From assembly GCA_947501315.1 (NCBI GenBank), contig CANMXH010000114.1:1-7139 (forward strand): 7,139 nucleotides of DNA, written 5' to 3'. The stretch's first letter is position 1; every line of letters begins with the position of its first letter. Source of the DNA: Caulobacteraceae bacterium. Lineage in GTDB: Bacteria; Pseudomonadota; Alphaproteobacteria; Caulobacterales; Caulobacteraceae. A program made the position numbers and the translations under genes. Below are positions 5,417 through 7,139 of the stretch, one piece after another. The notes under the pieces are model-generated. The model had not been told where the DNA came from and ran no database searches. It saw only the letters and a list, made by a program, of their open reading frames with translations.

Positions 5417-5989
5417 CTCCGGCTCGCGAGCTCTGGCCGTCGGCAGGGGCCGGGCCGGAGCCTGTGTGGCCGCGACCAGACGCTCGATCTCGGCCGGGTC
5501 GAGCAGGGGACCGGACGACTTTCCCACGACCTGGCCCATCGCATTGACGGCGAAGGTCTCCGGCGCACCGGTAATACCGAGGTCGAGGCCCGCCCGGCCG
5601 TCCCGGTCGACCAGCACCATGGCATAGGGGTCGCCCAGTTCGTCGAGGAAGGCGCGGGTGGCGACCGGGTCGTCCTTCCAGGCCACGCCGACCACAGCGA
5701 CGCCGCGCGCCTCCAGGGCCATCAGATTGGGATGTTCGGCCCGGCACGGCGCGCACCAGCTGGCGAAGACATTGACCAGCATCGGCTTGCCCACACCGGC
5801 GGTCTTCAGATCGAGATGGCCCGGGCCGGGCTGGTCGCCCGTCAACATCGGCAGGACGGTCTCGGGAATGGGCTGGCCGATGAGGGCGTCGGGCCTGATC
5901 GACGGATCGCGTTTGAGCGACCAGCCGATGAAGAGCGCGGCCAGGGCTGCGAGGACGATGAGAGGGACGATGGACAGCCAGCGGCTCAT
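5411..5989 (-). CDS. ccmG: Thiol:disulfide interchange protein CcmG/DsbE (cytochrome c biogenesis)
   Basis: 192-residue membrane-anchored thioredoxin-like protein that keeps apocytochrome c cysteines reduced for haem ligation on the periplasmic side. One N-terminal membrane segment (residues about 5-23, IVPLIVLAALAALFIGW) acts as an uncleaved anchor, followed by a periplasmic domain. The active site is WCAPC (78-82, Cys79 and Cys82) within LVNVFASWCAPC. GVAWKDDP (101-108) and the cis-proline loop GITGAPETF (138-146, Pro143) are both characteristic of the CcmG/DsbE family. Length is usual, with a somewhat extended Arg/Pro-rich C-terminal tail (about 175-192). The start ATG overlaps the ccmD stop (ATGA) and lacks its own Shine-Dalgarno, so translation is probably coupled to ccmD. 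Electrons would normally come from the CcdA/DsbD system, which is not in the window. Confidence 0.95.
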   Translation of the reverse strand: MSRWLSIVPLIVLAALAALFIGWSLKRDPSIRPDALIGQPIPETVLPMLTGDQPGPGHLDLKTAGVGKPMLVNVFASWCAPCRAEHPNLMALEARGVAVVGVAWKDDPVATRAFLDELGDPYAMVLVDRDGRAGLDLGITGAPETFAVNAMGQVVGKSSGPLLDPAEIERLVAATQAPARPLPTARAREPER

Positions 5990-6156
5990 GGTTGGGGCTC
6001 AGTCGTGCCGGGTTCGTCCTGCAGCCTTTCCAGCTCTGCCGACCAGCGGCGCGCCGCGAGGGCGGCGCGGGCGGCGAGCGCAGCCAGGATGACCGCGCTC
6101 AGGCCCCAGGCGGGCCAGACGAAGGCGGCGTAACGGCCCATATCGAGGTCAAGCAT
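5986..6156 (-). CDS. ccmD: Haem exporter protein CcmD
   Basis: 56-residue single-pass membrane protein that stabilises the CcmC-CcmE interaction and aids release of holo-CcmE in cytochrome c maturation. The N-terminal GRYAAFVWPAWGLSAVIL (7-24) matches the CcmD pattern of a conserved Tyr, a VWPA core and then the membrane helix (about 11-32). A basic Arg-rich stretch (AARRWSAELERL) follows on the cytoplasmic side. Size is normal for CcmD (45-70). The start follows the ccmC stop by 2 bases and has a good GGAGG 7 bases upstream; the stop overlaps the ccmG start. Identification rests on pattern, size and its place between ccmC and ccmG. Confidence 0.9.
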   Translation of the reverse strand: MLDLDMGRYAAFVWPAWGLSAVILAALAARAALAARRWSAELERLQDEPGTTEPQP

Positions 6157-6158
6157 GA

Positions 6159-6881
6159 TCAGGCCTCCAGCGCCTTGCGGGCGCGGATCGACACCACCCG
6201 GCGGCGTACGATCTCGGTGCGGATCGCGGTCAGCCAGATGGCCAGGAACAGGGCCCCCCAGGCCGCCATCATGATCAGCAGGGGCGTCAGATAGACGGCC
6301 GGCATGGCCGGTCCTTCGGCCCGCAGCAGCGAGGCCGGCTGGTGCAGGGTGTTCCACCAGTCGACCGAGAATTTGACGATCGGCAGATTGATCAGACCGA
6401 CAAGCCCCAGCACGGCGGCGGCGCGCGTCGCCTTCGCCTCGTCATCGATCGAGGCGCGCAGGGCCATATAGCCGATGTAGAACAGGAACAGGATCAGCAC
6501 CGACATCAGCCGGGCGTCGCCCCAGGCCCACCAGGCCCCCCACATCGGCTTGCCCCACAGACTGCCCGTCGCCAGGGCCAGGGCGGTGAAGGCGGCACCC
6601 GGCAGGGCGGCGGCGCGGGCGGCGGCGTCTGCCAGGGGGTGGCGGAACACCAGGGCGAAGAAGCTGGACACGCCGAGTGCGCCATAGATCATCAGCCCGA
6701 CCGAGGCTGCGGGCACATGGACGAACATGATCCGCACCGTGTCGCCCTGCTGATAGTCCTCGGGTGCGGTGAAGCTGAACCAGGTCCCGACGACCAGCAG
6801 CACGGCGGCCACCGCCCACAGCACCGGGGTCAGCGGGCGGGTGAAGCGCAGGAAGCGGTCGGGATTGGCGAGGCCGAACAT
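6159..6881 (-). CDS. ccmC: Haem exporter/lyase subunit CcmC (cytochrome c biogenesis)
   Basis: 240-residue, six-helix inner-membrane protein of the haem-handling family, which binds haem at the periplasmic face and passes it to CcmE. Membrane segments lie roughly at 19-38, 53-78, 94-109, 126-142, 155-171 and 198-219. The two axial histidines are present: His55 in FVHVPAAS and His180 in WNTLHQ. The tryptophan-rich WWD motif reads WGAWWAWGDARL (114-125), carrying one extra Gly compared with the WGTWWVWDARL pattern of well-known CcmC proteins; checking the bases confirms the GGC codon. The ATG at 6881 has a strong AAGGAG 7 bases upstream. It opens a compact ccmC-ccmD-ccmG run. ccmA and ccmB, often just upstream, are not there: the next gene is divergent. 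Confidence 0.95.
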   Translation of the reverse strand: MFGLANPDRFLRFTRPLTPVLWAVAAVLLVVGTWFSFTAPEDYQQGDTVRIMFVHVPAASVGLMIYGALGVSSFFALVFRHPLADAAARAAALPGAAFTALALATGSLWGKPMWGAWWAWGDARLMSVLILFLFYIGYMALRASIDDEAKATRAAAVLGLVGLINLPIVKFSVDWWNTLHQPASLLRAEGPAMPAVYLTPLLIMMAAWGALFLAIWLTAIRTEIVRRRVVSIRARKALEA

Positions 6882-6993
6882 CGGCGTCTCCTTAGCGGGC
6901 CGGGACGGCGCGCGCCATATGGGGACTTCACGGGGTGGCGCCGCGACGCAGGGGCTGTGCTATGGCCCTGTCTCTGTTGACCAGGGGGCTGCC
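6882..6993. other. Divergent intergenic region between ccmC and the PhnA-domain gene
   Basis: This 112-bp gap must carry the promoters of the ccm run and of the PhnA-domain gene. The only structure I see is a 10-bp palindrome GGCGCGCGCC at 6907-6916 and the ribosome binding sites at each edge (AAGGAG for ccmC; AGGGGG at 6983-6988, 5 bases before the plus-strand ATG). A TTGACC at 6979-6984 is too close to the plus-strand start to be its -35. No confident promoter can be named. Confidence 0.5.
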
Positions 6994-7139
6994 ATGACCG
7001 ACGACGTGACCAAGGATTCCAACGGCAACATCCTCGCCGACGGCGACAGCGTGACCCTGATCAAGGACCTGAAGGTCAAGGGCTCGGGCGGGGTGACGCT
7101 GAAGCGCGGGACCCTGGTCAAGAACATCCGCCTGACCGG
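6994..7139 (+). CDS. PhnA-domain protein, short form (cut by window edge)
   Basis: The first 48 full codons are visible from the ATG at 6994, starting MTDDVTKDSNGNILADGDS and continuing VTLIKDLKVKGSGG. This is the C-terminal PhnA domain (YjdM-like SH3 barrel), whose DSNGNxLxDGDSVTLIKDLKVKG core is highly conserved. Here it starts straight at this domain, so it is the short form (normally about 70 residues) without the N-terminal zinc ribbon of E. coli YjdM. The common name 'alkylphosphonate utilization protein' is historical, and a role in phosphonate use is not supported. The ribosome binding site AGGGGG is 5 bases upstream. It is divergent from ccmC, with no evident functional link. Confidence 0.9.
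   Translation, partial: MTDDVTKDSNGNILADGDSVTLIKDLKVKGSGGVTLKRGTLVKNIRLT

Noticed and set aside
5228..6133. 301-codon plus-strand frame opposite ccmG and ccmD
   Set aside because: Antisense shadow; the minus strand carries unambiguous CcmG with WCAPC and CcmD.
6342..6980. 212-codon plus-strand frame opposite ccmC
   Set aside because: Low-complexity His/Gln/Gly shadow of ccmC.
6979..6984. TTGACC as a -35 box for the PhnA-domain gene
   Set aside because: Only about 10 bases separate it from the start codon, leaving no room for a -10 box.
1..7139. CRISPR array, toxin-antitoxin, defence or phage system
   Set aside because: No regularly spaced repeats, no short overlapping toxin-antitoxin pair, and every sizeable gene has a housekeeping or metabolic assignment.

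Overview
The window looks like chromosomal DNA of a high-GC alphaproteobacterium, most likely Caulobacterales and plausibly Brevundimonas. This rests on the GC-rich codon use, the alphaproteobacterial style of the CcmC/CcmD/CcmG proteins and the NodN-like MaoC protein, and it is recognition from protein sequence, not a database result. Nearly every base lies in a recognisable gene. No rRNA, tRNA, CRISPR array, transposase or phage gene is visible, and no stretch over 300 bases lacks a gene.

Layout. (1) Positions 1-1455, minus strand: a PLP-dependent threonine/serine dehydratase followed 4 bases later by a NodN/HtdZ-type MaoC dehydratase that runs off the left edge. (2) Positions 1456-1714: the longest gene-free stretch (259 bp). 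It separates the divergent dehydratase and glycerol kinase genes and is dominated by a large palindrome with perfect 24-bp arms, flanked by two smaller hairpins. (3) Positions 1715-4293, plus strand: glycerol kinase (glpK) overlapping by ATGA a phosphotransferase of the APH/ACAD10-ACAD11 N-terminal type. (4) Positions 4325-6881, minus strand: a run transcribed leftward, ccmC-ccmD-ccmG, then a 74-residue unknown protein, then an exported DUF1223 thioredoxin-like protein. (5) Positions 6994-7139, plus strand: the start of a short PhnA-domain protein cut by the right edge, divergent from ccmC.

How the genes fit together. ccmC, ccmD and ccmG serve cytochrome c maturation: CcmC and CcmD handle haem delivery to CcmE, and CcmG is the membrane-anchored thiol reductant for apocytochrome. 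The DUF1223 protein has a second periplasmic CxxC motif and lies downstream on the same strand, so a redox link is possible but unproven. The tight glpK-phosphotransferase overlap implies co-translation of two small-molecule kinases, without the usual glpF/glpD partners in view. Most of the window is ordinary. The points most worth a second look are the intergenic palindrome, the glpK-APH pairing, the one-residue insertion in the CcmC tryptophan-rich motif, and the unknown small gene between ccmG and the DUF1223 gene.
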